From: Gammaproteobacteria bacterium
Lineage (GTDB): Bacteria > Pseudomonadota > Gammaproteobacteria > S144-34
Reading direction: 5' to 3'
Assembly (NCBI GenBank): GCA_015494165.1
Contig: WGBS01000060.1
Coordinates: forward strand, 1-6,374
DNA: 6,374 nucleotides
The position numbers and the translations under genes were made by a program. The notes beneath the pieces were generated by a model. It made no database searches. It had not been told where the DNA came from and was given only the letters and a program-made list of their open reading frames with translations. Each line of letters begins with the position of its first letter. Positions within the stretch are counted from its first letter, which is position 1. Shown one piece after another: positions 1 through 6,214 of this stretch.

Positions 1-20
1 CCCACAATCGGGATCTCTTT

Positions 21-60
21 CCCGTCTCCCGCTACCCGTCTCCCGCGACCCGCCCCCCCC
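21..60. repeat. C-rich heptanucleotide tandem repeat 3' of napC
   Basis: The plus strand shows a 7-base period, CCCGTCT, CCCGCTA, CCCGTCT, CCCGCGA, then CCCGCCC leading into an uninterrupted run of eight C at 53-60. Viewed as a 14-base unit, 21-34 and 35-48 match at 13 of 14 positions. On the nap transcript strand this becomes regularly spaced GGG tracts with 4-base loops (tracts at 44-42, 37-35, 30-28 and 23-21), which fits the G3N1-7 quadruplex pattern exactly. It starts about 20 bases after the napC stop. The repeat is seen directly. A role in transcript ending or 3' protection is inference only. Confidence 0.75.
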
Positions 61-79
61 GTCACCCGGCAGCCGGCGC

Positions 80-697
80 TCAGCCCGCTGTGGCGCTCTC
101 GTCCACCTCGCGCAGGTTGGGCAGCGAGTGTGCGATGCCCTTGTGGCAGTCGATGCAGGTCTTGCCCGACTCCAGCCCCCTGACGTGCTGGCGCACGGCG
201 CGCCGCTGCTGCTCCGTGAAGTCCATGGACTCGTACTCGTGGCAGTTGCGGCACTCGCGCGAGTCGGTCCTCTTCATCGAGGCCCACACGTGGCGCGCGA
301 GCTCGAGACGCTTGGCCTCGAACTTCTCGCGCGTCGAGATCGAGCCCATCACCTTGTGGAAGAGCTCGTTGGTCGCCTGGATCTTGCGGATGAACTTGTA
401 CACCCACTCCTTCGGCACGTGGCAGTCGGGGCAGGTGGCGCGCACGCCGGTGCGGTTGCTGTAGTGGATGGTGTCCTTGTACTCCTGGTAGACGAAGTCG
501 CGCATCTCATGACAGGAGATGCAGAACTCCTCGCGGTTGGTCGCCTCCATCGCCGTGTTGAAGCCGCCCCAGAAGACGATGCCGGCGACGAAGCTCGCCG
601 CCAGCACGCCGCCCACCGACCAGCGCCCGCACGGGGTGCGCAGGCCGCGCCACAGGCGCGTGAGGAGACCGGGCCTGTCGGATCCTGCCTTGCTCAT
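80..697 (-). CDS. napC: NapC, membrane-anchored tetraheme c-type cytochrome (NapC/NirT family)
   Basis: A 205-residue quinol dehydrogenase that sits in the cytoplasmic membrane with its heme domain in the periplasm. It oxidises quinol and passes electrons to NapB and NapA. A short basic N-terminus is followed by one hydrophobic anchor at about residues 27-47. Four CXXCH heme motifs follow: CISCH (59-63), CPDCH (89-93), CRNCH (149-153) and CIDCH (181-185). The motif spacing, the HEM after the first motif and the overall length are those of the NapC/NirT/NrfH family. The start at 697 is chosen because AAAGGGGGC lies just upstream at normal spacing and the anchor follows at once; the longer open frame has no signal. 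It is the last operon gene, 22 bases after napB. NirT and NrfH are relatives, but position after napB makes NapC clear. Confidence 0.97.
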   Translation of the reverse strand: MSKAGSDRPGLLTRLWRGLRTPCGRWSVGGVLAASFVAGIVFWGGFNTAMEATNREEFCISCHEMRDFVYQEYKDTIHYSNRTGVRATCPDCHVPKEWVYKFIRKIQATNELFHKVMGSISTREKFEAKRLELARHVWASMKRTDSRECRNCHEYESMDFTEQQRRAVRQHVRGLESGKTCIDCHKGIAHSLPNLREVDESATAG

Positions 698-719
698 GCT
701 CGCCCCCTTTCGCGCCCGC

Positions 720-1196
720 TCAGCGCCCCTTGCGGATGGTCGGCAGCGGCTTGAAGGTGTTCTCCACGAGCGGCGGGGCGTCCACCTGCGGCACGTGGCA
801 CTGGGTGCAGAAGTAGCGCCGCGGCGCGACGTTGCCGAGCACGTTGCCCTCGCGGTCCTTGAAGTGCGTGACGCTGACCTTGGGCGCACCCGCCTCGCCC
901 GCGTTCGCCCAGGAATGGCAGGTCAGGCACTTGTTGAACTTGAGGTTGATCTTGTAGCCCTTGATCGAGTGCGGGATGAGCGGCGGCTGGCCCACGTGCT
1001 CGCGCGGCAGGGGGCCGCGGTCGCGCTGCCAGCGCTTGAGCTCCGGCGGGCGTGTGGTCTCGTCGATGGCGGCCTGGCCGCGCAGCGAGACCACACCGTT
1101 GCCGGTGGCGGCATCACCCGGCTGGCCGTGCAGGACGGGGACTGCCGCGGCCGTTCCCAGGGCCAGCACCACAGTGACGATGGCCGTCTTCTTCAT
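720..1196 (-). CDS. napB: NapB, periplasmic diheme cytochrome c subunit of nitrate reductase
   Basis: A 158-residue small subunit that receives electrons from NapC or NapGH and reduces the NapA [4Fe-4S] cluster. The N-terminus is a Sec signal peptide: two lysines at 2-3, a hydrophobic core to about residue 22, and a likely cleavage site near residues 22-30 (exact position unclear). Two heme motifs are visible, CLTCH (90-94) and CTQCH (130-134). Histidines H76 (in PPLIPHSIKGY) and H111 (in SVTHF) sit where this family places the distal axial ligands; that assignment is from family knowledge. The length fits NapB. Its ATG overlaps the napH TGA in an ATGA at 1196-1193, so translation is probably coupled. 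The longer open frame upstream is a shadow of napH. Confidence 0.97.
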   Translation of the reverse strand: MKKTAIVTVVLALGTAAAVPVLHGQPGDAATGNGVVSLRGQAAIDETTRPPELKRWQRDRGPLPREHVGQPPLIPHSIKGYKINLKFNKCLTCHSWANAGEAGAPKVSVTHFKDREGNVLGNVAPRRYFCTQCHVPQVDAPPLVENTFKPLPTIRKGR

Positions 1197-2080
1197 GTCG
1201 TCTCCTCCCGTCCGCCGGGCAGGCCGGCGGTCATGGTCTTGCCGTGAAAGCGGGTGCCGAAGCGGAAGACATCCTGCGGGCAGACGTCGATGCAGCGCCC
1301 GCAGTTGGTGCACATGCCGGAGGCGACGAGGGGCGCGCCGGGCCCCTCGAGCGCCGGGCGGATGACCTGGGGCTCGGGGCAGGCGGCGTAGCAGTCCATG
1401 CAGCGGTCGCAGCGCTCGCGGTGCGGGGCGGTGACACGCAGCACCGCCGCCTGCCCGACCACGCCCCAGAAAGCCCCGGCGGGGCAGAGGCGGCCGCACC
1501 AGCCGCGCGGCACCACCAGCAGGTCGAACAGGAAGACCGCGAGCGCCACCCATGCCGCCGGCGCGAGGAAGAAGATGATCCCGCGCTGCACGATCGAGAC
1601 CGGGTTGACGAGCTCCCACAGCGCCGTGCCCGTGAGCGCGGCGCCGCCGAGGGCGGCGGCGAGCAGCGCCCATCGCAGGCGCGGGTCGAGCCGGCCGCCC
1701 CCACCGCCGAGCCCGAGACGCTGGCGCAGCCAGGCCGCGAGGTCCGTGACAGGGTTGAGCGGGCACACCCAGGCGCAGTAGACGCGCCCGCCGAGCAGCA
1801 GGTAGAAGGCCAGGACGAGCGCGCCGCCCGCGAGCGCCGTGAGCTCGGGCGCGTGGCCGGCGAGCAGCGTCTGGAGCAGCAGGAAGGGATCGGTGAGCGG
1901 CACCGTGCCGAGCACCACGCTCGAGGAGAGATTGCCACGCAGGATCCAGACCCCGGCGAGGGGCCCGAGCAGGAACAGCCCGAAGACCGCGGCCTGGCTG
2001 GCGCGGCGGGCCAGCAGCCACTTGTGGGCGGCGAGCCATCCGCGCCGTTCCGCCGCAGCCCTGCCCGGCATCCGCCTCAT
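1193..2080 (-). CDS. napH: NapH, membrane-bound ferredoxin-type quinol dehydrogenase subunit
   Basis: A 295-residue integral membrane Fe-S protein that, with NapG, forms a quinol oxidising branch feeding Nap. Hydrophobic segments lie near residues 29-47, 81-97, 136-155 and 168-190, giving four likely membrane spans. Two CX3CP motifs typical of NapH follow the second and fourth spans (C102/C106 and C195/C199). The C-terminal cytoplasmic part carries two [4Fe-4S] motifs, C224/C227/C230/C234 (followed by PEPQVI) and C257/C260/C263/C267. The start at 2080 is chosen because it overlaps the napG stop as ATGA (2080-2077). A second ATG three codons later (2071) is possible. An upstream extension to 2263 would lie wholly inside napG and has no membrane or signal character. 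Confidence 0.96.
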   Translation of the reverse strand: MRRMPGRAAAERRGWLAAHKWLLARRASQAAVFGLFLLGPLAGVWILRGNLSSSVVLGTVPLTDPFLLLQTLLAGHAPELTALAGGALVLAFYLLLGGRVYCAWVCPLNPVTDLAAWLRQRLGLGGGGGRLDPRLRWALLAAALGGAALTGTALWELVNPVSIVQRGIIFFLAPAAWVALAVFLFDLLVVPRGWCGRLCPAGAFWGVVGQAAVLRVTAPHRERCDRCMDCYAACPEPQVIRPALEGPGAPLVASGMCTNCGRCIDVCPQDVFRFGTRFHGKTMTAGLPGGREETT

Positions 2081-2835
2081 GGCATGCCTCCCGGCACGCG
2101 GTCGGGGAGGTCGATCAGGCCCGGCACGAGCGGCCCGCCCGCCTTCGCCTTCTCCTCCCACCCGAGCCGGTAGTGGCGGCCGAGCCGCCCGCGCGCGAGG
2201 CGCTCGGGCAGGACCTTGATCGCCGCCTCCTCGAGCACGCACGCGTGCTCGCACTTGCCGCACCCGGTGCAGCGGTCGGCGTGCACCGTGGGCGCGAAGA
2301 TGGCGTGGCGTCCCGTGCGGCGGTTGTGCTGCGGCTCCAGGGTGATGGCCTCGTCGATCAGCGGACAGACGCGGTAGCAGACGTCACAGCGAAGGCCCCG
2401 CCAGTTGAGGCAGCTCTCCTGGTCGACCAGGACGGCCACACCCATGCGCGCCTTGTCGATATCCCGCAGCCCGGGGTCCAGCGCCCCGCTCGGGCAGGCG
2501 GCCACGCACGGGATGTCCTCGCACATCTCACAGGGCACCTCGCGCGCGATGAAGTAGGGCGTGCCGGGCGCGACGGGGCCCGTGGCGGTGGCCAGCCGCA
2601 GGGTGTCGTAGGGGCAGGCCCGCACGCACAGGCCGCAGCGCAGGCAGGCGCCGAGGAAGGCGCGCTCGGGCAGCGCGCCGGGCGGGCGCAGGGCCTGGGC
2701 CGGGCGCGCCTGCACGGCGCGCCCGTGCCCGGCCAGCCCCAGACCGGCCAGCCCCGCGACCGCCGCGAGCCGCGCCAGCTCCTTGAGGAAACGGCGCCGC
2801 TCGCTGCGCCTGCGGTGTCCCGCCGCCCGCGCCAT
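2077..2835 (-). CDS. napG: NapG, Tat-exported periplasmic polyferredoxin (4 x [4Fe-4S])
   Basis: A 252-residue ferredoxin-type protein that carries electrons from NapH in the membrane toward NapB/NapA in the periplasm. The N-terminus is a twin-arginine signal: R13-R14-R15-F16-L17-K18, then a hydrophobic stretch to about residue 36, with a possible cleavage after AVQA (40-43) if it is processed. Sixteen cysteines form four cluster motifs: 64/67/70/74, 102/105/110/114, 142/150/153/157 and 189/192/195/199. The middle motifs have the longer spacings typical of NapG/MauM proteins. It starts 9 bases after the napA stop, with a GAGGGG-type ribosome site overlapping that stop, and ends within the ATG of napH. 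No frameshift or missing cluster ligand is seen. Confidence 0.97.
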   Translation of the reverse strand: MARAAGHRRRSERRRFLKELARLAAVAGLAGLGLAGHGRAVQARPAQALRPPGALPERAFLGACLRCGLCVRACPYDTLRLATATGPVAPGTPYFIAREVPCEMCEDIPCVAACPSGALDPGLRDIDKARMGVAVLVDQESCLNWRGLRCDVCYRVCPLIDEAITLEPQHNRRTGRHAIFAPTVHADRCTGCGKCEHACVLEEAAIKVLPERLARGRLGRHYRLGWEEKAKAGGPLVPGLIDLPDRVPGGMP

Positions 2836-2844
2836 CGCCGCCCC

Positions 2845-5343
2845 TCAGACCGGCAGGCGCTCCACGCGCGCCGCGCACTTCTTGTAGTCCGTCTCCTTGG
2901 AGATCGGGCAGGTCGCATCCAGCGTGAGCTTGTTGACCAGGCGGCTCGCGTCGAACCACGGGATGAAGATCACCCCGCGCGGCGGACGGTTGCGCCCGCG
3001 CGTCTCCACGCGCGCCGTGATCTCCCCGCGGCGCGTGCGGATGCGCGCCGCCATGCCGCGCCGCAGCCCGCGCTCGCGCGCGTCGTCGGGGTGCATGAAG
3101 AGCACCGCATCCGGGAAGGCGCGGTAGAGCTCCGGCACGCGCCGGGTCATGGAGCCCGAGTGCCAGTGCTCGAGCACGCGCCCCGTCACGAGCCACAGGT
3201 CGTACTCGGCGTCCGGCACCTCGGCCGGCGGCTCGTAGGGCAGGGCATAGATCACGGCGCGCCCGTCCGGCTTGCCGTAGAAGTGCAGCCCCTTGCCCTT
3301 CTTCACGTAGGGGTCGTAGCCCTCGCGGTAGCGCCACAGCGTCTCCTTGCCGTCGACCACCGGCCAGCGCAGCCCGCGGGCCTTGTGATACATCTCGAAG
3401 GGCGCGAGGTCGTGGCCCTTGTGCAGGCCGAACTGGCGATACTCCTCGAAAAGCCCCTTCTGGATGTAGAAGCCGAAGTGCTCGGCCTCGTCGTTGGGGA
3501 AGCCCTGCTGGATCTCGCTCAGCGGGTACTTGTCCACCTGGCCATTGCGGAAGAGGATCTCGTAGAGCGTCTTGCCGCGGTACTCGGGCTTCTTGGCGAG
3601 CAGCTCCTCGGGCCACACCTCCTCGGCCTTGAAGTACTTGGAGAACTCGACGATCTGCCACAGGTCCGAGCGCGCCTCGCCCGGCGGCTTCACCTGCTGG
3701 CGCCAGAACTGCGTGCGGCGCTCGGCGTTGCCGTAGGCGCCCTCCTTCTCCACCCACATGGCGGTGGGGAGGATCAGGTCGGCGGCCATGGCCGTGACCG
3801 TCGGATAGGGGTCGGAGACGATGATGAAGTTCTCCGGGTTGCGGTAGCCGGGCCAGGTCTCGTTGTTCATGTTGGCCGCGGCCTGCATGTTGTTGTTGCA
3901 CATCACCCAGTAGACGTTGAGCTTGCCGTCCTTGAGCATGCGGTTCTGCAGCACCGCGTGGTAGCCGGGCTTGGGCGGAATGGTGCCCTCCGGCAGCTTC
4001 CAGATGCGCTCGGCGATCTCCCGGTGCTTCTTCTTCTTGACGACCATGTCCGCCGGCAGCCGGTGCGCGAAGGTGCCCACCTCGCGCGCGGTGCCGCAGG
4101 CCGAAGGCTGGCCCGTGAGCGAGAAGGGGCCGTTGCCGGGCTCGGCGATCTTGCCCGTCAGCAGGTGCACGTTGTAGACGAGGTGGTTGACCCAAGTGCC
4201 GCGCGAGTGCTGGTTGAAGCCCATGGTCCAGAAGGACACCACCTTCGTCTTCGGATCGGCGTAGAGCTCGGCGAGGGCCTCGAGGTCCTTCTTCGGCACG
4301 CCCGACAGGCGCGAGACCTTGTCGAGCGTGTACTCCGAGACGAAGCGCGCGTACTCCTCGAAGCTCATGGGCTTGGAGGCGGCCGGGTTCTTGGCGTTCT
4401 TCGCGCGCCGCTGGCGCGGGTCCTCGGGCCGCAGGCCGTAGCCGATGTCGGTCACGCCCACGCGGAAGTTGACGTGCTGGCGCACGAAGTCCTCGTTCAC
4501 GCGGCCGCTCTGGATGATGTGGTTGGCGATGTAGTTGAGGATCGCCAGATCCGTCTGCGGCCGGAAGACGATGCCGATGTCGGCGAGGTCGAAGTTGCGG
4601 TTGCGGAAGGTCGAGAGCACCGCCACGCGCACGTGCTCGGCGCTCAGGCGCCGGTCCGTGACGCGCGACCACAGGATGGGGTGCATCTCGGACATGTTCG
4701 AGCCCCACAGCACGAAGGCGTCGGCGTGCTCGATGTCGTCGTAGCAGCCCATGGGCTCGTCGATGCCGAAGGTGCGGATGAAGGCGGCAACCGCCGAGGC
4801 CATGCAGTGGCGCGCGTTGGGGTCGATGTTGTTGGAGCGGAAGCCCGCCTTCATGAGCTTGACCGCGGCATAGCCCTCCCACACCGTCCACTGGCCGGAG
4901 CCGAACATGCCCACCGAGGTGGGCCCCTTGGTGCGGATGGCCTCCTTGAACTTCTCCGCCATGATCTGGAAGGCCTGCTCCCAGCTGATGGGCGTGAACT
5001 CGCCGTCCTTGTGGTACTTGCCGTCCTTCATGCGCAGGAGCGGCGTGGTGAGGCGGTCCTTGCCGTACAGGATCTTCGAGAGGAAGTAGCCCTTGATGCA
5101 GTTGAGGCCGCGGTTGACCGGCGCGTCGGGATCGCCCTGCGTCGCCACCACGCGCCCGTCCTTGACGCCCACGAGCACGCCGCAGCCGGTGCCGCAGAAG
5201 CGGCACGGGGCCTTGTCCCAGCGGATGCGGGCGCCGCCCGCCTGGGCGAGCGCCTCGCGCGCGCCGGGAAGCGTGATGCCCGCCGCGGCGGCCGTGGCCG
5301 CGGCGGCGTTGGCCTTGATGAACTCGCGCCTGGTCAGTCGCAT
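2845..5343 (-). CDS. napA: NapA, periplasmic nitrate reductase catalytic subunit (Mo-bisMGD)
   Basis: An 832-residue molybdoenzyme that reduces nitrate to nitrite in the periplasm, close to the roughly 830 residues usual for NapA. The Tat signal has TRREFIK (4-10), an alanine-rich core and a likely cleavage after ALA (31-33). The [4Fe-4S] ligands are C47, C50, C54 and C82 (CX2CX3CX27C), followed by the conserved lysine K84 of CIKG, placed between cluster and pterin. C180 in NARHCMASA is the molybdenum ligand; a cysteine there marks nitrate reductase Nap/Nas rather than formate dehydrogenase (Sec/Cys in another context) or DMSO reductase (Ser). The C-terminal molybdopterin dinucleotide domain includes LVTGRVLEHWHSGSMTRR and ends with the usual TDYKKCAARVERL. 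The Tat signal, NapD and NapB place it as Nap rather than cytoplasmic Nas. The start at 5343 has GGAGG at 5355-5351, seven bases upstream, and overlaps the napD end by 10 bases. Confidence 0.99.
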   Translation of the reverse strand: MRLTRREFIKANAAAATAAAAGITLPGAREALAQAGGARIRWDKAPCRFCGTGCGVLVGVKDGRVVATQGDPDAPVNRGLNCIKGYFLSKILYGKDRLTTPLLRMKDGKYHKDGEFTPISWEQAFQIMAEKFKEAIRTKGPTSVGMFGSGQWTVWEGYAAVKLMKAGFRSNNIDPNARHCMASAVAAFIRTFGIDEPMGCYDDIEHADAFVLWGSNMSEMHPILWSRVTDRRLSAEHVRVAVLSTFRNRNFDLADIGIVFRPQTDLAILNYIANHIIQSGRVNEDFVRQHVNFRVGVTDIGYGLRPEDPRQRRAKNAKNPAASKPMSFEEYARFVSEYTLDKVSRLSGVPKKDLEALAELYADPKTKVVSFWTMGFNQHSRGTWVNHLVYNVHLLTGKIAEPGNGPFSLTGQPSACGTAREVGTFAHRLPADMVVKKKKHREIAERIWKLPEGTIPPKPGYHAVLQNRMLKDGKLNVYWVMCNNNMQAAANMNNETWPGYRNPENFIIVSDPYPTVTAMAADLILPTAMWVEKEGAYGNAERRTQFWRQQVKPPGEARSDLWQIVEFSKYFKAEEVWPEELLAKKPEYRGKTLYEILFRNGQVDKYPLSEIQQGFPNDEAEHFGFYIQKGLFEEYRQFGLHKGHDLAPFEMYHKARGLRWPVVDGKETLWRYREGYDPYVKKGKGLHFYGKPDGRAVIYALPYEPPAEVPDAEYDLWLVTGRVLEHWHSGSMTRRVPELYRAFPDAVLFMHPDDARERGLRRGMAARIRTRRGEITARVETRGRNRPPRGVIFIPWFDASRLVNKLTLDATCPISKETDYKKCAARVERLPV

Positions 5344-5588
5344 GGCTCGGCCTCCGTCTCGTTGTCCCCGTACTCGTAGACGAGGGCTGCGTTGAGCACG
5401 CCCTCGACGTTGTGCATGGCGGTCAGGGCGTCCGCCACCCCGCGGCGCGACTCGTGCTCGAGGGTGACGACGATGCGCCCGTCCGGGGTGGCGGCGTGCA
5501 CCTCCACGCCCGGCATCTCCGCAAGGGCGCGCGCCACGGCCTCGCCGCGTTCGGGCCGCGCGCGCACCAGCACGCCACAGACGTTCAT
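5334..5588 (-). CDS. napD: NapD, cytoplasmic Tat-signal-binding chaperone for NapA
   Basis: An 84-residue protein of the small ferredoxin-fold NapD family. It binds the NapA twin-arginine leader and prevents export before the cofactor is loaded. It opens with the family pattern CGVLVRARPE (4-13), has PGVEVHA (26-32) and VVTLEHE (40-46), and closes with HNVEGVLNAALVYEY (59-73), all hallmarks of NapD. The start at 5588 has a strong AGGAGG at 5601-5596, seven bases upstream, and overlaps the napF stop as ATGA (5588-5585). Its 3' end overlaps the start of napA by 10 bases, so chaperone and client are translated one after the other from the same message. The last dozen residues are acidic and variable. 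Confidence 0.95.
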   Translation of the reverse strand: MNVCGVLVRARPERGEAVARALAEMPGVEVHAATPDGRIVVTLEHESRRGVADALTAMHNVEGVLNAALVYEYGDNETEAEPCD

Positions 5589-6085
5589 GCTCCTGCCTCC
5601 TCGGTGCGTTCGCGCACCTCGACCGCGCCGGCGGGGCAGGGCGCCACGCACGCCCCGCAGCCGTCGCAGGAGCCCGGGTCGAGGCGCGGCACCGCGACAC
5701 CGCCGCGCACCGGCCGCAGCCGCAGCGCGCCGCGCTCGCAGGCGTCCACGCAGGCCCCGCAGGCGATCCCGCGCAGGGCCAGACAGGTCTCCGTGATGCG
5801 GGCGCGCGCCGCCCACGGCAGCCCGCGGCCGCGCCGGAGGGCGCCGCGGGTGCAGGCGGCTGCGCAGGCGCCGCAGAAGGTGCAGGCCCCGCGCCCGAAG
5901 TCCACCTCGGGTACGCCGGACCAGCCCGCCGCCAGGATCCCCTCCGGGCAGGCGCGCACGCAGGCGCGGCAGCCGTCGCAGCGCTCGGCGAAGTCCGCCT
6001 CCGCGAGCGCCCATGGCGGGCGCAGCGGGGTGCGCCGCCCGCGCAGGTCGCCCCGCAGCAATGCCCTTCTTGCCAGTGCGGTCAT
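5585..6085 (-). CDS. napF: NapF, cytoplasmic ferredoxin-type maturation protein
   Basis: A 166-residue protein with no signal peptide that belongs to the NapF family; known members interact with NapA in the cytoplasm and help supply or assemble its Fe-S cluster. After an arginine-rich start (ARRALLRGDLRGRR) comes the family RPPW motif (22-25). Sixteen cysteines form four cluster motifs: 36/39/42/46, 68/71/74/78, 101/109/112/116 and 140/143/146/150, the third with the wider CX7CX2CX3C spacing seen in other NapF proteins. The start at 6085 is preferred: GGGAGAAGGG ends five bases upstream, and the N-terminus then matches NapF length. An in-frame ATG at 6142 would add 19 residues but overlaps the proposed FNR-like site and lies upstream of the proposed transcript start. 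It is the first gene of the operon. Confidence 0.95.
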   Translation of the reverse strand: MTALARRALLRGDLRGRRTPLRPPWALAEADFAERCDGCRACVRACPEGILAAGWSGVPEVDFGRGACTFCGACAAACTRGALRRGRGLPWAARARITETCLALRGIACGACVDACERGALRLRPVRGGVAVPRLDPGSCDGCGACVAPCPAGAVEVRERTEEAGA

Positions 6086-6090
6086 TGCAG

Positions 6091-6100
6091 CCCTTCTCCC
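6091..6100 (-). promoter_or_regulatory. napF ribosome binding site that decides the start
   Basis: The minus strand reads GGGAGAAGGG, then CTGCA, then the ATG at 6085. The purine-rich run at ordinary spacing supports this start over the ATG at 6142, where GGAG lies only two bases from the codon. Confidence 0.65.
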
Positions 6101-6112
6101 GACCCTGGTCGT

Positions 6113-6118
6113 TTTATG
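6113..6118 (-). promoter_or_regulatory. Candidate -10 element of the napF promoter
   Basis: The minus strand reads TGCATAAAAC here. CATAAA matches TATAAT at 4 of 6 positions, and it is the only AT-rich patch between the FNR-like site and napF. A start near 6106-6107 would give a leader of about 21 bases and place the FNR-like site 6142-6155 at about -41.5 to -42.5, the usual class II activator position. The spacing is the main support, since the hexamer alone is weak. Confidence 0.45.
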
Positions 6119-6141
6119 CACCGTCGCGCCCTGCCGACTCA

Positions 6142-6155
6142 TTGCTCCAGGTCAA
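6142..6155. promoter_or_regulatory. FNR/ANR-like operator, proximal to napF
   Basis: Plus strand TTGCTCCAGGTCAA, compared with the FNR/ANR consensus TTGAT-N4-ATCAA, matches 8 of 10 defined bases, with one mismatch in each half. The site is centred between 6148 and 6149. Oxygen control of nap by FNR-type regulators is well established in enteric bacteria. That this particular site is used is inference from the match and its spacing to the candidate napF -10. Confidence 0.5.
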
Positions 6156-6157
6156 GA

Positions 6158-6171
6158 ATGACGACGATCAA
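6158..6171. promoter_or_regulatory. Second FNR/ANR-like operator, distal to napF
   Basis: Plus strand ATGACGACGATCAA matches the FNR/ANR consensus at 8 of 10 defined bases, with one perfect half (ATCAA, or TTGAT on the minus strand) and one poor half. It is centred 16 bp from the other site. It has no good -10 at class II distance for napF, so it may be an upstream helper site, serve moaA, or be chance. Confidence 0.35.
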
Positions 6172-6180
6172 TCCGGTTTC

Positions 6181-6208
6181 TTGACGGCCGGGCGCGAAGG
6201 GCTATGCT
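6181..6208 (+). promoter_or_regulatory. Candidate sigma-70 promoter of moaA
   Basis: TTGACG at 6181-6186 matches the -35 consensus TTGACA at 5 of 6, and TATGCT at 6203-6208 matches the -10 consensus at 4 of 6, with a 16-base spacer. The expected transcript start, six or seven bases after the -10, falls at or next to the A of the moaA ATG (6215). Confidence 0.5.
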
Positions 6209-6214
6209 GCGCCC

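Noticed and set aside
9..24. Small hairpin CGGGA/TCCCG as an intrinsic terminator for the nap operon
   Set aside because: The stem is only five pairs, the loop is six bases, and no T-tract follows on the transcript strand, so it does not meet the usual terminator pattern.
1244..2173. Plus-strand open frame of 309 codons opposite napH
   Set aside because: It has the same shadow behaviour: low-complexity Arg/Ala/Glu/Gln-rich translation, no domain, and fully antisense to a well supported membrane protein.
4027..4038. Four CTT triplets in a row within napA (Lys-Lys-Lys-Lys) as a slippage or phase-variation site
   Set aside because: It is a short in-frame triplet run; gain or loss would keep the frame, and lysines here are compatible with a surface loop.
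2173..5379. Plus-strand open frame of 1068 codons opposite napA and napG
   Set aside because: It lies antisense to two genes with clear family motifs. Its translation is rich in Arg, Ala, Leu, Val and His with no recognisable domain, as expected for a stop-free shadow frame in GC-rich DNA.
2845..5700. Extending NapA upstream to 5700
   Set aside because: The added 119 residues lie over napD and napF in another frame and would bury the twin-arginine signal, which must be N-terminal. The start at 5343 has its own GGAGG.
5585..6142. Alternative NapF start at 6142 adding 19 residues
   Set aside because: The extra residues do not look like NapF. The ATG overlaps the FNR-like site and lies upstream of the inferred transcript start, and GGAG is only two bases from it. 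Not fully excluded.
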